Shown: positions 1 to 12,519, counted from the first letter of the stretch. The stretch is 64,000 bases of DNA from Tuctoria greenei (GCA_036927565.1 JAYESD010000005.1:94900301-94964300), one strand, 5' to 3'. Made by a program: numbers and translations. Notes: generated from the letters alone by a model not told the origin.

Positions 1-32
1 TAGAATCTTTTCAAGTGTGTTGTTCTCAATGC

Positions 33-45
33 AGCTCCGATACCA
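33..45 (-). promoter_or_regulatory. Primer binding site of a minus-strand LTR element (family X copy 1)
   Basis: Read on the minus strand the site is TGGTATCGGAGCT, one change from TGGTATCAGAGCT, the usual complement of the 3' end of initiator tRNA-Met in plant LTR elements. It lies three bases beyond the LTR end at base 49. Bases 1-48 are therefore the start of the internal domain of an element whose body lies before this window. Confidence 0.7.
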
Positions 46-48
46 AAC

Positions 49-1009
49 TGTGAGGATTGGAGTCTCGACATTCTAGGATCACATTGGGTGGTGCCGTGCA
101 ATGCGTCACCCAACTGGACACACGGAAAGACATAGTAAAGATACGAAGTTTTCATTTCATAATAAAATATCGTTTACAACATAGTGTACAATAGCGGTAC
201 ACATGCAGCGGAAAGTACATACTCACACTCTCAACCTACCTTTGCACAAGAGAAGTCGTCCATGTTCGCGGACGCTTCTCACTACCAACATGAAGATCAT
301 AAGGCAACGGCTTGGGTCACGTGAGAGATACATCTCGACTGCTCGAGATCTCACGAACAACCCATAACAACAATAATTTAAGTAAACCTGAAAAACCAAA
401 TATAGCAATCGTGAGTATGAAGACTCGGCAAGACTTAACTGTCTCACCTAAGGCATGAAACTCTACATGCTAGAAACTCCAAAGACTAGAAGCTGAATTT
501 GCATAAATGAACTCGCCGAAAGTAAATCCTTAGTTGTCAGTTTTAGAGTAGCAAATGTGAAATCAGTGGGCATGCATCATAATGAACTCCACAATCAAAC
601 AAGAAACACTTCATCCACAATGATACTTGACCAAAGCTGCATAAGGTTCATTCACATTAAAATGTTTGGAAAAGATAACTTTAATTATGCTATTTCTAAT
701 TCAGCCAAGGTTAAAATACAAAAGATTATTCATAGCAACATATTCATATTCTTCAAACTACTCTTTATTACTACATCACGACGCAGTTAACAAGTGTTAC
801 TCAATAACCGTGAGGGATGGTGATTCGAATCAAAGATACCTAGAATACATGACATGTACGCCAGTACTTGAAGTCATGTAGGTGCACTCCACGGACATTG
901 TACGCATCAACCTTTCTCATGTCCCACCGAAGTTAAATCGATTCAATCGTCTAGGACAGTATTCCCACTCACGGTGCACCCTCCGCTATGAAGATGTCAT
1001 GAGCAAGTT
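49..1009 (-). mobile_element. LTR of family X, copy 1, 3' part
   Basis: The reverse complement aligns along its length with 51440-52854 and 56740-58210. Shared landmarks include GGTGCCGCAT-like and GCACCACCC near the LTR end, a GAGAAGCGTCC block, and TTTGATTGTG. It is the 5' LTR of a minus-strand element because a primer site follows its end. The LTR is interrupted at 1009/1010 by the gag-only element and resumes at 10035. No ORF here is credible. Confidence 0.75.
1005..1009. repeat. Target site duplication AAGTT, left copy
   Basis: AAGTT directly precedes the first TG of the LTR at 1010. An identical AAGTT directly follows the last CA at 10034. A perfect 5-bp duplication is normal for Ty3/gypsy integration and fixes both element ends. 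Confidence 0.9.
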
Positions 1010-4000
1010 TGTAACACCCACATTTTCACCCCTGAAAAAAATATAAATAGTAAATTATTGACAGTTTTGGTGAAATAAAAACTCTATAAATAAAATAAAT
1101 AAAAATGGACTTAGGTAAGTGCATCATGTGAATTGATCATGTGTGAAAATTTTGATTTCAAAATACGGTAGAGAATTTTGTTTGAAATTGACATTAGAAA
1201 ATCTAAAAGAAATAAAAAGAGAAAGATTGAGTAAAAGAGAAGAAAAAGATAAAATCCTTTAGTGGGCCTAAACCCATGCCTTCCTTTTTATTTCTTTCCC
1301 TTACCTCTTGGCCCAGCCCACCCGAGCGCCCCTCCATTCTCTCTCTGCGTGCATGACCCCACCTGTCGGCGCTATTCTTCCTCCTCTCTTCCACTAACGT
1401 GCAGGGCCCATGCGTCAGACCCTTCTTCTCCACCGAAACGACGCCCTCGAACAGGCATGTCGCGCGCCACCCACTCGTCGGCCATCAAGAGCGACATTTC
1501 TCCCACGAATCTTCTCCATTTAATGATTTAAATCATGTCCTCACCCATTTCTCCTCCATTGCCCTTTAAATCTCGAGTCCCTCTTTTCCTCACTGTTTCC
1601 TGAGGTGCAGACCCTAGCTGCCGCCGGGTAATTCACTATCGTTCCGACCATTTTGATCGCCTTTTCTTCACTCCATCGTACCTCACTCGTGCGCCATGAC
1701 CTTAGGGAGACGTCGGGCAACTCAATTCGGAGGATTGGAAGTCGCACCAATGATTTCTTCGGCTGCCGGCAAGCTTCGTCGCTTGTCGCCATCAGGACCT
1801 TGTTCGCAACCGATTTTCCTAGTTCGAAACACCCTAGGTGAGATCCTCTCGTGCTCCTATTTAATTTCCCCTAAACCCCACCACATTTGGGACACCAGAG
1901 CACTGTTCTGGCCAACTCCGGCGAGCCTCCATGTGCGCTGCCGCCCTTGGGTGGTCCGGCCACCGCGTGCTCCCCGCGCAGATGACGTGGCCTTTTTATG
2001 GCCCTCCATTTCATATGGACGGCTATGATTAGAACAAGGAGATATCCCTTCGTTATTTAAATCTCGGTCATCCACTCGAGATCCAATGGCTCAAGTTATA
2101 TACAGCATACCTCATTGGCAATTTTGCATATAACCCCCTGTGCAACTTAACCTATTTACAGTTTGGCCCAAATTTTTATAAATCTAACCCTAGCCTTTCT
2201 GGAAATTGCGTAAAAATTGAGTAAGAAGGTAAAAGTTATTAGAAAGCCCCTGGAAAATTTTATAAAATAGCAAAATAAATGTTGAATAGTAGTAGAAAAT
2301 TATAAAATAATCCAAGACTTTATAAAAATGGTTTATAACCTCTGGATTAATCTTGTCTTTGCATATTAGCCCCTGAAAATATCAAAAATTAAATAAAAAT
2401 ATATAGTTTCCATAAAATATTACAAAAATAGTCCCAATAAATATTTTAATTAATATTTAATTCTGAATTATTGTTAGTAACTCAATTAAATTGATGATTT
2501 ATACATAAAATGTATTATAAGTGTATTTAAATTATAGAAATTAATTTGCACATCAAAAATAAATATTAAAAATGGCGTAAAAATTATAAAATGCATATTT
2601 TATGTTGGAAATCTATTTTAAGGAGAAAACACTCTAGAAAATAATAATAAGTTTGAAATAAATATAAAATTGTATAAAATTGCTAAAAATATATTTTACT
2701 CAAATTATTTCATTTAACTCCAAATTCTCAATAGTAAATACTTATGCCTATGATCCAAAATTATCTGTAAAGTCATAAATGCATAGGATTTTATGTTTGT
2801 GTAATTGTATTGTATGCATTTTGTGATTGTTCTTATTATATGTTATCATTTTATGTGCAACGTCTTTTCTTGAGTCCGGGCCAGAACCGACTTTTAACCT
2901 TCAAGAGCACCAGTTTCCCGTCAACCACCATGCTTACTCTAGAGGCAAGTTCCTTGACCATCTTGCACCTTTTTTGTTAAGTTTTAGTTAGATGCATGTT
3001 AAATTAAAAGTTGAATCCTATGTTATGTTTTCCCTAGATTTTCCACAGTATTCTTTGTCGACATGGTATGGGTGGTTTATTATTAACTAGTTCACCCTTA
3101 GCCATGCTTAATTGAAAAAGAGAACAACTTATCTACATGTTATATTTGATTTATTATGATTCATGAATTGTTGGCAATAAGGAAAGTAGTGGATAGGAAT
3201 CTGATAGGGGGTGTTGAATGGATAGGTGCATGCGTGCACAAGACCTTGGTTTGGGGCTTGACACCTATCGGATTCTAAGGACCGGTTTATGGAGGTAGTT
3301 GCTAAGCCATACAGTATCACCACAGGATTGTATATGGGACAACTTGGTTTAGTAATTTGGTCTCTTCAGATGTAGCGTTGGTAATCGAACGAGCGGGGAA
3401 TTGGTTCAGATTACTTCCTTGGGATCTGCATGGATCAAGAGGGGGCTTCTCCTGGTGGAGAGAAAATAGACTCCAGGTGCCGGAGCGGTGAAACCTCAAA
3501 GTATCAATTGCAAGTCGGGAGAACCATCAGAAAGACCTCGTAGTGATCTCCTGGCCACACACCTTTGTAAGTGTGTAATGTGGTTAGCTACCACAGGCGA
3601 TAGGGAGGATTATCTAGTCCACCTGGCAACAGGGGATGAAATCATGAGTTGTGGGTAAAGGATACACACTTTGTAGAGTTTTGTCAAACTGTCTAGACAA
3701 CTGCGCTCACGGACACGAGCCGCTTGGGACCAAGTTCATAATTAGCACACATGGTTTAATGGTTGATGGTTTGGGTTTGGATATCATCTGGTTACTTTGG
3801 GATTTATGGATAGATTTCACCTAGATGTAGGTGCTTAACAACATTAAGAGTAGGTTATAATTGCTATAGTGCTTTACCTATTATTTGACTTCCTTGTTAT
3901 GAACCACATGTCATAAACTTCCCCACTTGCGAGTACCGTTGGTACTCAAACTTGTTAGTTGCATATTTTCCCACTAGTCTATGAGGACGAAGAAGTGGAG

Positions 4001-4267
4001 AACCAGGACTTTTACGGAGATCCCGATGAGATGTTCTAGGCTGGCGCATCCCCCGTGCAATGCCTATGCTTGGAGCCCTTTATGTGTTTTTCCGCTAATT
4101 ATGTACTTTTCTTTTAGACCTGGATGGTCATTTATGTAATAATTTGTTGTACTTGAACATGACAATATTTAATGGTATTTTACTTTCGTCTACACATGTA
4201 TGAGTTCAACTGATCCTGGCATACATGTGGAAAGCATCTGGTTGTCTTCTTAATACCAGGTGTGACA
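1010..4267 (+). repeat. 5' LTR of the gag-only element
   Basis: It starts TGTAACACCC and ends GGTGTGACA. It has an AT-rich head, a GC-rich block (about 1260-2030) and an AT-rich stretch (2150-2850). The GC-rich block has an open frame (1696-2028) whose counterpart is open in LTR 2. Relative to LTR 2 it has about 117 extra bases after position 2754 and lacks a roughly 50-base duplication near 3950. Confidence 0.92.
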
Positions 4268-4270
4268 TAG

Positions 4271-4283
4271 TGGTATCAGAGTC
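4271..4283 (+). promoter_or_regulatory. Primer binding site (initiator tRNA-Met)
   Basis: TGGTATCAGAGTC begins three bases after the LTR end. Twelve of its 13 bases match the TGGTATCAGAGCC consensus for priming by initiator tRNA-Met. It confirms plus orientation. Confidence 0.9.
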
Positions 4284-4442
4284 GTGTTGCCCGTAGGACG
4301 CGAGCCTAGATAGAAATAGACACATTACGGACTTTCCTATTTTCATAAAAAGACTTTTACAAAATTTCTTTGTATATCCTGCATTGTCTTGTTGTCTAAC
4401 CCCATTTGTCTTCACTATTTTGATTTTCTAACACTCTTCCTC

Positions 4443-5094
4443 TCAACTGTAGATGACCAACACTCACCTGACCGCCACATGGATTCAGCTTGTCTCATGT
4501 GCTCCAGCCCATGCTCCAAGATCTCCATAACACGATTCAAGAAACTTGATGACGTACTACTCCACTGGCGATGTCACCAAAGGAATGAATCATCGTCTTA
4601 TGGTGATGCTACTTATTGCCAGATACAATGCCCACAAGCTCTACATTCACTATCATACTACCAAGGTTCATCATGTCGATCGTGAAGAATGGATGAATGA
4701 GCTTTTGATGTTCTACAACGGTCAGCTACTCAAGAATCACTTCGCCCCACCATGGAGAGCCACTCGAGAGGATGCGGAGAAGGATGCAACATGGGTGGCT
4801 ATCACTAGCCAATGCTACACCAACCGTCAGAGACTCCAGGACACCACTCAAACCTACACACCTCAACGTCCAATCGGCAACAACAACTTCACTTGTGCAC
4901 CACTGCAACCACTGTTCACGAACTGACAAATGAAAAGGAGCATCAATGATGGAGTTCATCTTAGCAACTGCCTCGAGCACTGCCAGCAGGAACTTCAAGT
5001 CATGCGTGATCTCATAAAGTATCAGAAGGCTATCATACAAGAGTACCAGATGATAATTGATCAGGACCCTCGAGGAGTATACTTTAGGCATTGA
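4443..5094 (+). pseudogene. Leader-region ORF remnant upstream of gag
   Basis: Between the primer site and gag lies sequence with coding character. The longest open part, 4546-4926, encodes a 126-residue hydrophilic peptide containing WMNELLMFYNGQLLKNHFAP. After its stop the same strand keeps protein-like composition to about 5094. I do not recognise a domain. Similar short leader ORFs occur upstream of gag in some grass chromoviruses, and this could also be non-coding leader that happens to be open. Confidence 0.35.
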
Positions 5095-5422
5095 GACTTG
5101 GATGTACGAAGAGGATCAAAGAAGAGAGTTAACTCACCCTACACCATACAACTTAGGAGTAGCTACTTTATCCAATAATGTAATAAGACGAGTAGAGACG
5201 TGTTATGATCCTAAGTTGTGTTGTTTTGGTTTGTGACTATTTGCTTTTTTGTGGGTGTGATGTGTGTTTGTAATGCTTTGGCACGTTGTACATAACCTTA
5301 TCTTTTTATTGAATAAAATAATATTTTCATAAATTTATTCTCCTTGATGCATATAGTGGGAATCATATATAATAATAGTTACTCTCTTATCTTATTATTC
5401 TAAAACAACATCCCAACCTCAG

Positions 5423-6628
5423 ATGGCAGGCAGAGGAAGAGGACGTGGTCATGGTGTGCCTCTTAACAATCAAGATGATGAAGGCTTTCCACTACCACAA
5501 TGGAATGGAAGAGGTGCACGTGGAGCACCAGCTGCAAATCAGATGCAAAAAATGATGGTTATGCAAATGCAACTGATGCAGAATTTGACACATATAGTGA
5601 ACAATATGCAACAAGCCCAACAAGCACCTCCACCTCCACCGCGTCCTCATCAGCAGCCAAGATCTTGTCTGAGGGATTTCATGAACACTCAACCTCCACT
5701 CTTTTCAAATTCTATATAGCCTATGGATGCTGACAACTGGTTAAAGACAATTGAAAATAAGTTGAGGATAGTTCAATGTGAAGGAGGAGAAAGAGTACTT
5801 CTAGCATCTCATCAACTCTCTGGAGCTGCAGCTGACTGGTGGACCACTTATATGGTTGCACATGAAAACCCAGAGAACATAACTTGGCAAGAGTTTGTGC
5901 ACAACTTTCAGAACTATCATGTGCCCGAAGCTGAAATTCAAGCAAAGCGTCAAGAGTTCCTCACCCTGAAGCAAGGAAATATGAGTGTACGTGAGTATCT
6001 AAACAAGTCTACACAGTTATCTCACTATGCTCCTGGAGATATAGATACCGATGCAAAGAAGCAGTTTTGTTTCAAGGAAGGGTTGGATAAAGAAATACAG
6101 TTAACACTTTCCTCAAGTGACTATGCTGATTTTCAAAAGCTAGTGGACAAAGCTTTCAACGTGGAGAGGAATAAACAAGAATTCGAGGAAGAAAATCGCA
6201 AGCAAAAGGTGGTACATGGGCAATCTTCTGGTAGCGACAATCGTCTTCGATTTGCTACTCATCGGAGGGGACAGATGAGTCATCCCGCCAACTCTTCTTT
6301 TAGACCGCCAATGCCATATACCCAGCAGGGTCAGCAGATGCAACATGAACGTTCTTGTCGTCCAATAGGGCAGCCACAACATAATCAGCAGTTAGGGAAT
6401 GAAACTCAAAGTACCAACATGTATGGGCAATGCTATAACTACGACGAGAGAGGCAACTACTCCTTCAGTTGCCCGAAGAAGCAATCGACAATTAATCCAT
6501 CGCGTGTTCGAGTCAATAACATGTCTTTGAAGGATGTTCAGGGCACATCTGAAGCAGTGAATGGTATGTCTCGTGATTATTCTCACTCTACTACAGTGTT
6601 ACATGATAGCGAGAAAAGATTACCCTGA
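5423..6628 (+). pseudogene. gag: gag polyprotein, interrupted by one in-frame stop
   Basis: One frame runs from an ATG followed by a Gly/Arg-rich start (MAGRGRGRGHG) to a stop at 6628, about 400 codons, broken only by TAG at 5717-5719. The first part is Met/Gln-rich and ends in a proline tract. After the stop comes the retrotransposon gag (capsid-like) core, with ADWWTTY, ITWQEFVHNF and the block around KQGNMSVREYL. Near the end, CYNYDERGNYSFSC occupies the place of a CCHC zinc knuckle, but the second Cys is Tyr and the His is Asn, so zinc binding is probably lost. The stop context does not match the known CAR-YYA readthrough signal. I infer a recently inactivated gag with no pol downstream. 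Confidence 0.85.
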
Positions 6629-6830
6629 TATAAGTCAAAGCATGACGGGGGTAGCCTACCGGTAAAAGCTACCTCGAGGCATTACGAGGATGGAAGATGA
6701 TTGACATGTGAAAGATGTAACTAAAATACAACTCGAAGGAAAAAGCGACGTGGAAAAGACAAAGATGACCTCAAGACACAGTGTCCGATGTCTTTCTATA
6801 GGACGTTCGAATCTCGAGGGCAAGATTCAT

Positions 6831-6847
6831 TTTAAGGGGGGTAGAAT
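6831..6847 (+). promoter_or_regulatory. Polypurine tract before the 3' LTR
   Basis: A run TTTAAGGGGGG followed by TAGAAT abuts the LTR start TGTAACACAC. This is the plus-strand primer position in LTR elements. The same arrangement, CTTTAAGGGGGAAGG, precedes the LTR at 63583. Confidence 0.85.
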
Positions 6848-9800
6848 TGTAACACACACATTTTCACCCAGGAAAAAAAATAAATAGTAAATTATTAACA
6901 TTTTTGGTGAAATAAAAACTCTATAAATAAAATAAATAATAAATAAAAATAAAAATGGACTTAGGGCAAGTGCATCATGTGTGAAAATTTTTATTTCAAA
7001 ATACGGTAGAGAATTTTGTTTGACATTGACATTAAAAAATTTAAAAGAAATAAAAAGAGAAAGATTGAGTAAAAGAAAAGAAAAAGATAAAATCCTTTAG
7101 TGGGCCTAAACCCATGCCTTCCTTTTTTTCTTTCCCCTGCCTCTTGGCCCAGCCCACCCGAGCGCCCCTCCATTCTCTCTCTGCGCATAACCCCACCTGT
7201 TGGCGCTATTCTTCCTCCTCTCTTCCACTGACGTGCGGGGCCCATGCGTTAGACCCTTCTTCTCCATCGAAACGACACCCTCGAACAGGCACACCGCGCG
7301 CCACCCACTCGTCGACCATCAAGAGCGTGGTTTCTCCCACTAATCTTCTCCATTTAATGATTTAAATCATGTCCTCACCCGTTTCTCCTCTATTGCCCTT
7401 TAAATCTCGAGTCGCACACCCCTCTTTTCCTCTCTTTTTCCTGAGGTGCAAATCCTAGCCGCCGTCGGGTGAGTCACCGCCGTTCCGGCCATTTCGATCG
7501 CTTTTTCTTCACTCCATCATGCCTCACTCATGCGCCATGACCTTAGGGAGACGTCGGGCAACTCAATTGGAAGGATTGGAAGGTGCACCAATGATTTCTT
7601 CGGTCGCCGTCAAGCTCCGTCGCTTATCGTCATCGGGATCATGTTTGCAACCGATTTCCCTAGTTCGAAACACTCCAGGTGAGATCCTCTCGTGCTCCTA
7701 TTTAATTTTCCCCAAACCCCGCCGCATTTGGGACACTGGAGCACTGTTTTGGCCAACTCCGGCGAGCCTCCATGGGCGCCGCCGCCCCTGGGTGGTCCGA
7801 CCGCCGCGTGCCTCGCCGCCGGATGACGTGGCCTTTTTCTGGCCCTCCATTTCATATGGATGGCTATGATTAGAACAAGGAGATGCCCATTCGTTATTTA
7901 AATCTGGGCCATTCACGCGAGATCCAACGACTCAAGTTATATGCAGCATACCTCTTTGGCAATTTTGCATATAACCCCCTGTGCAACTTAACCTATTTAC
8001 ATCTTGGCCCAAATTTTTATAAATCTAACCCTAGCCTTTCTGGTAATTGTGTAAAAACTGAGTAAGAAGGTAAAAGTTATTAGAAAGCCCCTGGAAAATT
8101 TTATAAAATAGCAAAATAAATGTTGAACAGCAGTAGAAAATTATAAAATAACCCATGGACTTTATAAAAATGATTTATAACCTCTGAATTAGTTCTGTCT
8201 TTGCATATTAGCCCCTGAAAATATCAGAAATTAAATAAAAATACATAGTTTCCATAAAATATTACAAAAACAGTCCCAATAAATATTTTAATTAATATTT
8301 AATTCTGAATTATTGTTAGGAACTCAATTAAATTGCTGATTTATACATAAAATGTATTATAAGTGTATTTAAATTATAGAAATTAATTTGCACATCAAAA
8401 ATAAATATTAAAAAAGGTGTAAAAATTATAAAATGCATATTTTATGTTGCAAATCTATTTTAAGGATAAAACACTCTAGAAATAATATTAAGTTTAAAAT
8501 AAATATAAAATTGTATAAAATTGCTAAATATATATTTTACTCAAATTATTTCATTTAACTCCAAATTCTCAATAGTAAATACTTATGCCTATGAGTCGGG
8601 GCCAGAACCAACTTTCAACCTTCAAGAGCACCTTTCCCGTCGACCACCAAGCTTACTCTAGAGGCAAGTTACTTGACCATCTTGCACCCTTTTGTTAAGT
8701 TTTAGTTAGATGCATGCTAAATTAAAAGTTAAATCCTATGTTATGTTTTTCCTATATTTTCCACAGTATTCCATGTCAATATGGTTTTGGTGGTTTACTA
8801 TTAACTAGTTCGCGCTTAGCCATGCTTAATTGAAAAAGAGAACAACTTATCTACATGTTATATTTGATTTATTATGATTCATGAATTGTTGGCAATAAGG
8901 AAAGTAGTGGATAGGAATCTGATAGGGGGTGTTAAATGGATTGGTGCATGTGTGCACAAGGCCTTGGTTTGGGGCTTGACACCTTTCGGATTCTAAGAAC
9001 CGGTTTATGGAGGAAGTTGCTAAGCCATACAGTATCGCCACAGGGTTGTATATGGGACAACTTTGTTTAGTAATTTGGTCTCTTCCGATGTAGCGTTGGT
9101 AATCAAACGAGCGGAGAATTGGTTTAAATTACTACATTGGGATCCGCATGGCTCAAGAGGGGGCTTCTCCTTGCAAGGAAAATAGACTCCAGGCGCTAGA
9201 GCGATGGAACCTCAGAGTATTAGACGCAAGTCGGGAGAACCATCAGAAAGACCCCGTAGTGATCTCCTGCCACACACCTTCGAAAGTGTGTAATGTGGTT
9301 AGCTACCACGAGGAACAGGGAGGGTTATCTAGTCCACTTGGCAAAAGGGGATGAAAGCACGAACTATAGGTAAAGGATACACACTCTGTAGAGTTTTGTC
9401 AAACTGTCTAGACAGCCGTGCTCACGGACATGAGCGGCTTGGGACCAAGTTCATAATTAGCACACATGGTTAAACGGTTGATGGTTTGGGTTTGGATATC
9501 ATCTGGTTACTTTGGGATTTATGGATGGATTTCACCTAGATGTAGGTGCTTAACAACACTAAGAGTAGGTTATAATTGCTATAGTGCTTTACCTATTATT
9601 TGCCATCCTTGTTATGAACCACATGTCATAAACTTCCCCACTTGCGAGTAACATTGGTACTCAAACTTGCGAGTAATGTTAGTGCTTTACCTATAATTAG
9701 CACACATGGTTAAATGGTTGTTAGTTGCATATTTTTCCCACCGGTATATGAGGACGAAAAAGTGGAGAACCAAGACTTCTACGGAGATCCCGATGAGATA

Positions 9801-10034
9801 TTCTAGGCTGGCACATCCCCCGTGCAATGCCTGTGCTTGGAGCCCTTTATGTATTTTTCCGCTGCTTATGTACTTTTCTTTTAGATCTGGATGGTCATTT
9901 ATGTAATAATTTGTTGTACTCGAACATGGCAATATTTAATGGTATTTCACTTTCTTCTACACATGTATGAGTTCAACTGATCCTAGCATACATGTAGAAA
10001 ACATCTAGTTGTCTTCTTAATACCAGGTGTGACA
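6848..10034 (+). repeat. 3' LTR of the gag-only element
   Basis: It is collinear with LTR 1 from TGTAACACAC to GGTGTGACA. It lacks about 117 bases after CTTATGCCTATGA (near 8593) and has about 50 extra bases near 9665-9720 that repeat the neighbouring GCGAGTAA and AATTAGCACACATGG words. The open frame in its GC-rich part is 7519-7869, against 1696-2028 in LTR 1. Confidence 0.92.
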
Positions 10035-11100
10035 AAGTTTCCGTCTACTGTGCTGAGGCAGAGAGCCTGAGACAATCGAAAAAGGCTCAACAACGGCATC
10101 CCAAGGTACATCAGTTTCCTAGTACCCATATATCCAGTATGACTCCGGTACAATTCAAACTTGCTCAACATGGCCGCACACGGATCAGTCCTTAACCGAA
10201 ACAGGCAGGGCTACACCTCCTACCCCGCTGGCCGCTCTCATATTTAGTTCATAAACCATTCTCTAAAATAACCAATCCCAAGTGACAATATCACTATCTC
10301 GTGAGTGGATTCCAACCACTCGACTTCTACCGAATTCCCTACAACATTAGCATGACAATTCTACGCTTGCGCTATAAACCTACCCATACACTCCATGGGA
10401 TTGTGGGTCATGCGTGAGGAATGTCAATCACAAATAGACCTAATGCACAATTCATATACTAGTGATCATAGTGATATAAAGCAAAACTTTAGAAAGGCAC
10501 TTAAATGCAAACAGGGGCTCGCCTTGGATTGCAACTAGGTGAATTTTAATGAAGCCAATGCTTGCTCTTCTGGATGAAGCTTCTCATCAATGTCCCCCTT
10601 ATCTTGCCCTTGCTGTTTCCTCCAATAATTTACTTGCAGCAGGATCATTCCTTGTTTCCTCTCCTCCAAATGTTTCCCTCACAAATCTTCATCTGATGAT
10701 ATATCGATATGAATGCACAATTACAAAAATGGAACTTAGCAAACTACTATACAAAATCTGTATAACTAAGGCATGAGTAAGACTAATCAAGGATGAAAAG
10801 TTTGCTGATGTTATGTGCAGAACCAAGATTATTAAAGTGAAACATAGTGCATCCATGTATGAAGTGAAATAGGCATCATACATGAGTGTGGAACTTAACA
10901 AGGAGGAACACGAAAGGGATGACAAGGAGAAAGCAACTTTCTGTACAAGAACTCCAGGAAGCCCTCTGCTGCATACAGAAATTAATAGAGGAAGAACAAA
11001 AGTGAAACATAGTAGAATGTGGATATGAAGTGGAATGGACAATGTTTTGGACATAGATATGTGAAACACAGTTTACTGTAGTAAATCAAGTCTCGTGATT
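10035..11100 (-). mobile_element. LTR of family X, copy 1, continuation
   Basis: This resumes the LTR interrupted at 1009. The reverse complement of 10310-10440 (CATGACCCACAAT, GTAGAAGTCGAGT, GGTTGGAAT) matches 51640-51760 and 56920-57010, and 10440-10530 matches 51530-51600. Similarity beyond about 10700 is weaker and the outer limit is uncertain. The first five bases are the right-hand copy of the AAGTT duplication. Confidence 0.65.
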
Positions 11101-12380
11101 CTAGAAATTTTATATTGGACAACAAATGCTATGTGTAGGGTTGTGGTCAAATTTGAGCAATGTTCATGGAAGTCTCTTTTCTCTAAAATTCAATGAAGTA
11201 AATCATTCCCAGAATTTCCGTTAACAATCTGTAACTGAATCATTGTCAAGAGTTGGTGTTCTGTTTAGAGGAGGTCAATAGAGGTGGTCAATAGAGGTTC
11301 AAAAAAATTGGTTTCATAATTTTCTAAGCATTCTACAGAGAGATATTGATTTTAGAAGTTTGGGAAATTTTTTCGAAATGTTTCTAGACATTTTGGAATT
11401 TTTTAGTTTTCATACAGGTTGGGAACTGAATTTGATAAATCAAATCAAGTCAAATGATCTTAAATTTTTATTGGGGTTCAAACGAATTGTGAGTAAGGAT
11501 CTAGCCAAATTTGAGATTTTTCTAATAATCAGAACATCTGGAATAAATTCCACATGCTTTTTTTCACGGAATTATTGAGGAAATATATGGGCTGTTCAAA
11601 TCAATAAAAGTGCACCACTGGAAAGTAGAGATTAATTGGAGTCTAAAAAATTAATTTGAAAAATGTTGGCCAAATATAAAGGGAGATATGAATTTTCCAA
11701 GTTTGAATGCAATCTAAGATTATTTTTCAAAAGGAAAATGATTAAACAGAGGTTGGGCTCGCATGATTTGAGTGGGCCAATGAGATCAACGCAACACGGA
11801 GGACACAGGGTTAATCCATGTTACCACATTAAATCCCAGCCACGAAATGATCCAAACCAATGGGAAGAATGCCATGCGGGGCCGCAGAGTGGAGGGCGCA
11901 TTGTCACACGGGATCATATGGCCACAAAAGATCCAGTAGGGAAGGTCATCACCTACCTCACGCCAACAGAGAGCCGGTGGCGCACTGCCACGCCCGGCGG
12001 CGGTGGCTCACCGGAGCGTGAGCTCGGGCATGGCGGCCTCTAGCCCTTGCCGCCCCTACCTAAAATCACGCGAGGAGCTCGATAGCATGGATAACGACGG
12101 CGATAGATGGCCGAAGGTGCTGGTTCCATGGCGGCAGTGCCGACTAGGGTTCCGGCCATGTCAGCCCTAATCCTGATAGTGAAAAACTTTTAGGAATGTA
12201 TGTTTCGAATATATGCTTCCAATGTATGTTTTTGTACCTTTTATTTCAATAAAATTTTATTTTCAATGCATGTAACCTTGTATCATTTTTTCATATTTCT
12301 AGCTCTACATTTATGACAAAAAGAAAAAACAAATAACATAAGTTATACTACTGAATCTTATATTTTTTTGTCTATATTGA
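11101..12380. other. Unassigned, probably LTR-derived non-coding sequence
   Basis: An AT-rich stretch (11101-11740) is followed by a GC-rich block (11760-12180). The pattern resembles the AT-rich head and GC-rich middle of the large LTRs in this window. I could not align it convincingly to any of them in either orientation. No credible gene is seen; the 126-codon frame at 11663-12043 has no recognisable domain. Confidence 0.35.
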
Positions 12381-12387
12381 ACACCAG

Positions 12388-12514
12388 CCGTCCACAGTGT
12401 GGACGAGTCGTCCACAAGGTGGACGACTCGTCTAATAGGTACTCATCCACAACGTGGACGACTCGTCTACAAGATGGACGATTCCTCCACAATGTGGACG
12501 ATTACATGTCCCTA
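12388..12514. repeat. Left cluster of GTCCAC/GTGGAC palindromes
   Basis: About five imperfect palindromic units, such as CGTCCACAGTGTGGACG and CGTCCACAAGGTGGACG, are spaced about 22-26 bases apart. The cluster ends just before a TATA box, so it is immediately upstream of the gene. The right cluster at 13895-14050 uses the same core. Confidence 0.75.
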
Positions 12515-12519
12515 TCGTC

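Larger units (their letters stand above)
1010..10034 (+). mobile_element. Complete gag-only Ty3/gypsy element (Tekay/Del-like, TR-GAG type)
   Basis: The element consists of LTR 1 (1010-4267), a 2.58-kb internal domain and LTR 2 (6848-10034), with a perfect AAGTT duplication. LTRs above 3 kb, an initiator-Met primer site, the gag sequence and the polypurine context are typical of Tekay/Del chromoviruses. Only gag survives. Protease, reverse transcriptase, RNase H and integrase are absent, and the sequence jumps from just after the zinc knuckle to what looks like the last codons of pol (ESRGQDSF, near 6810-6833). Movement would have needed a pol-bearing partner. The two LTRs differ by scattered substitutions and two large indels, so the insertion is not recent. 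It sits inside the family-X LTR. Confidence 0.9.

Noticed and set aside
4271..4283. tRNA gene suggested by the initiator-Met-like sequence
   Set aside because: Only the primer complement of about 13 bases is present, with no tRNA arms; the same holds for 33-45 and 27798-27812.
12177..12181. TAGTG as the end of a CACTA element
   Set aside because: No CACTA partner, no subterminal repeats and no target duplication near it.
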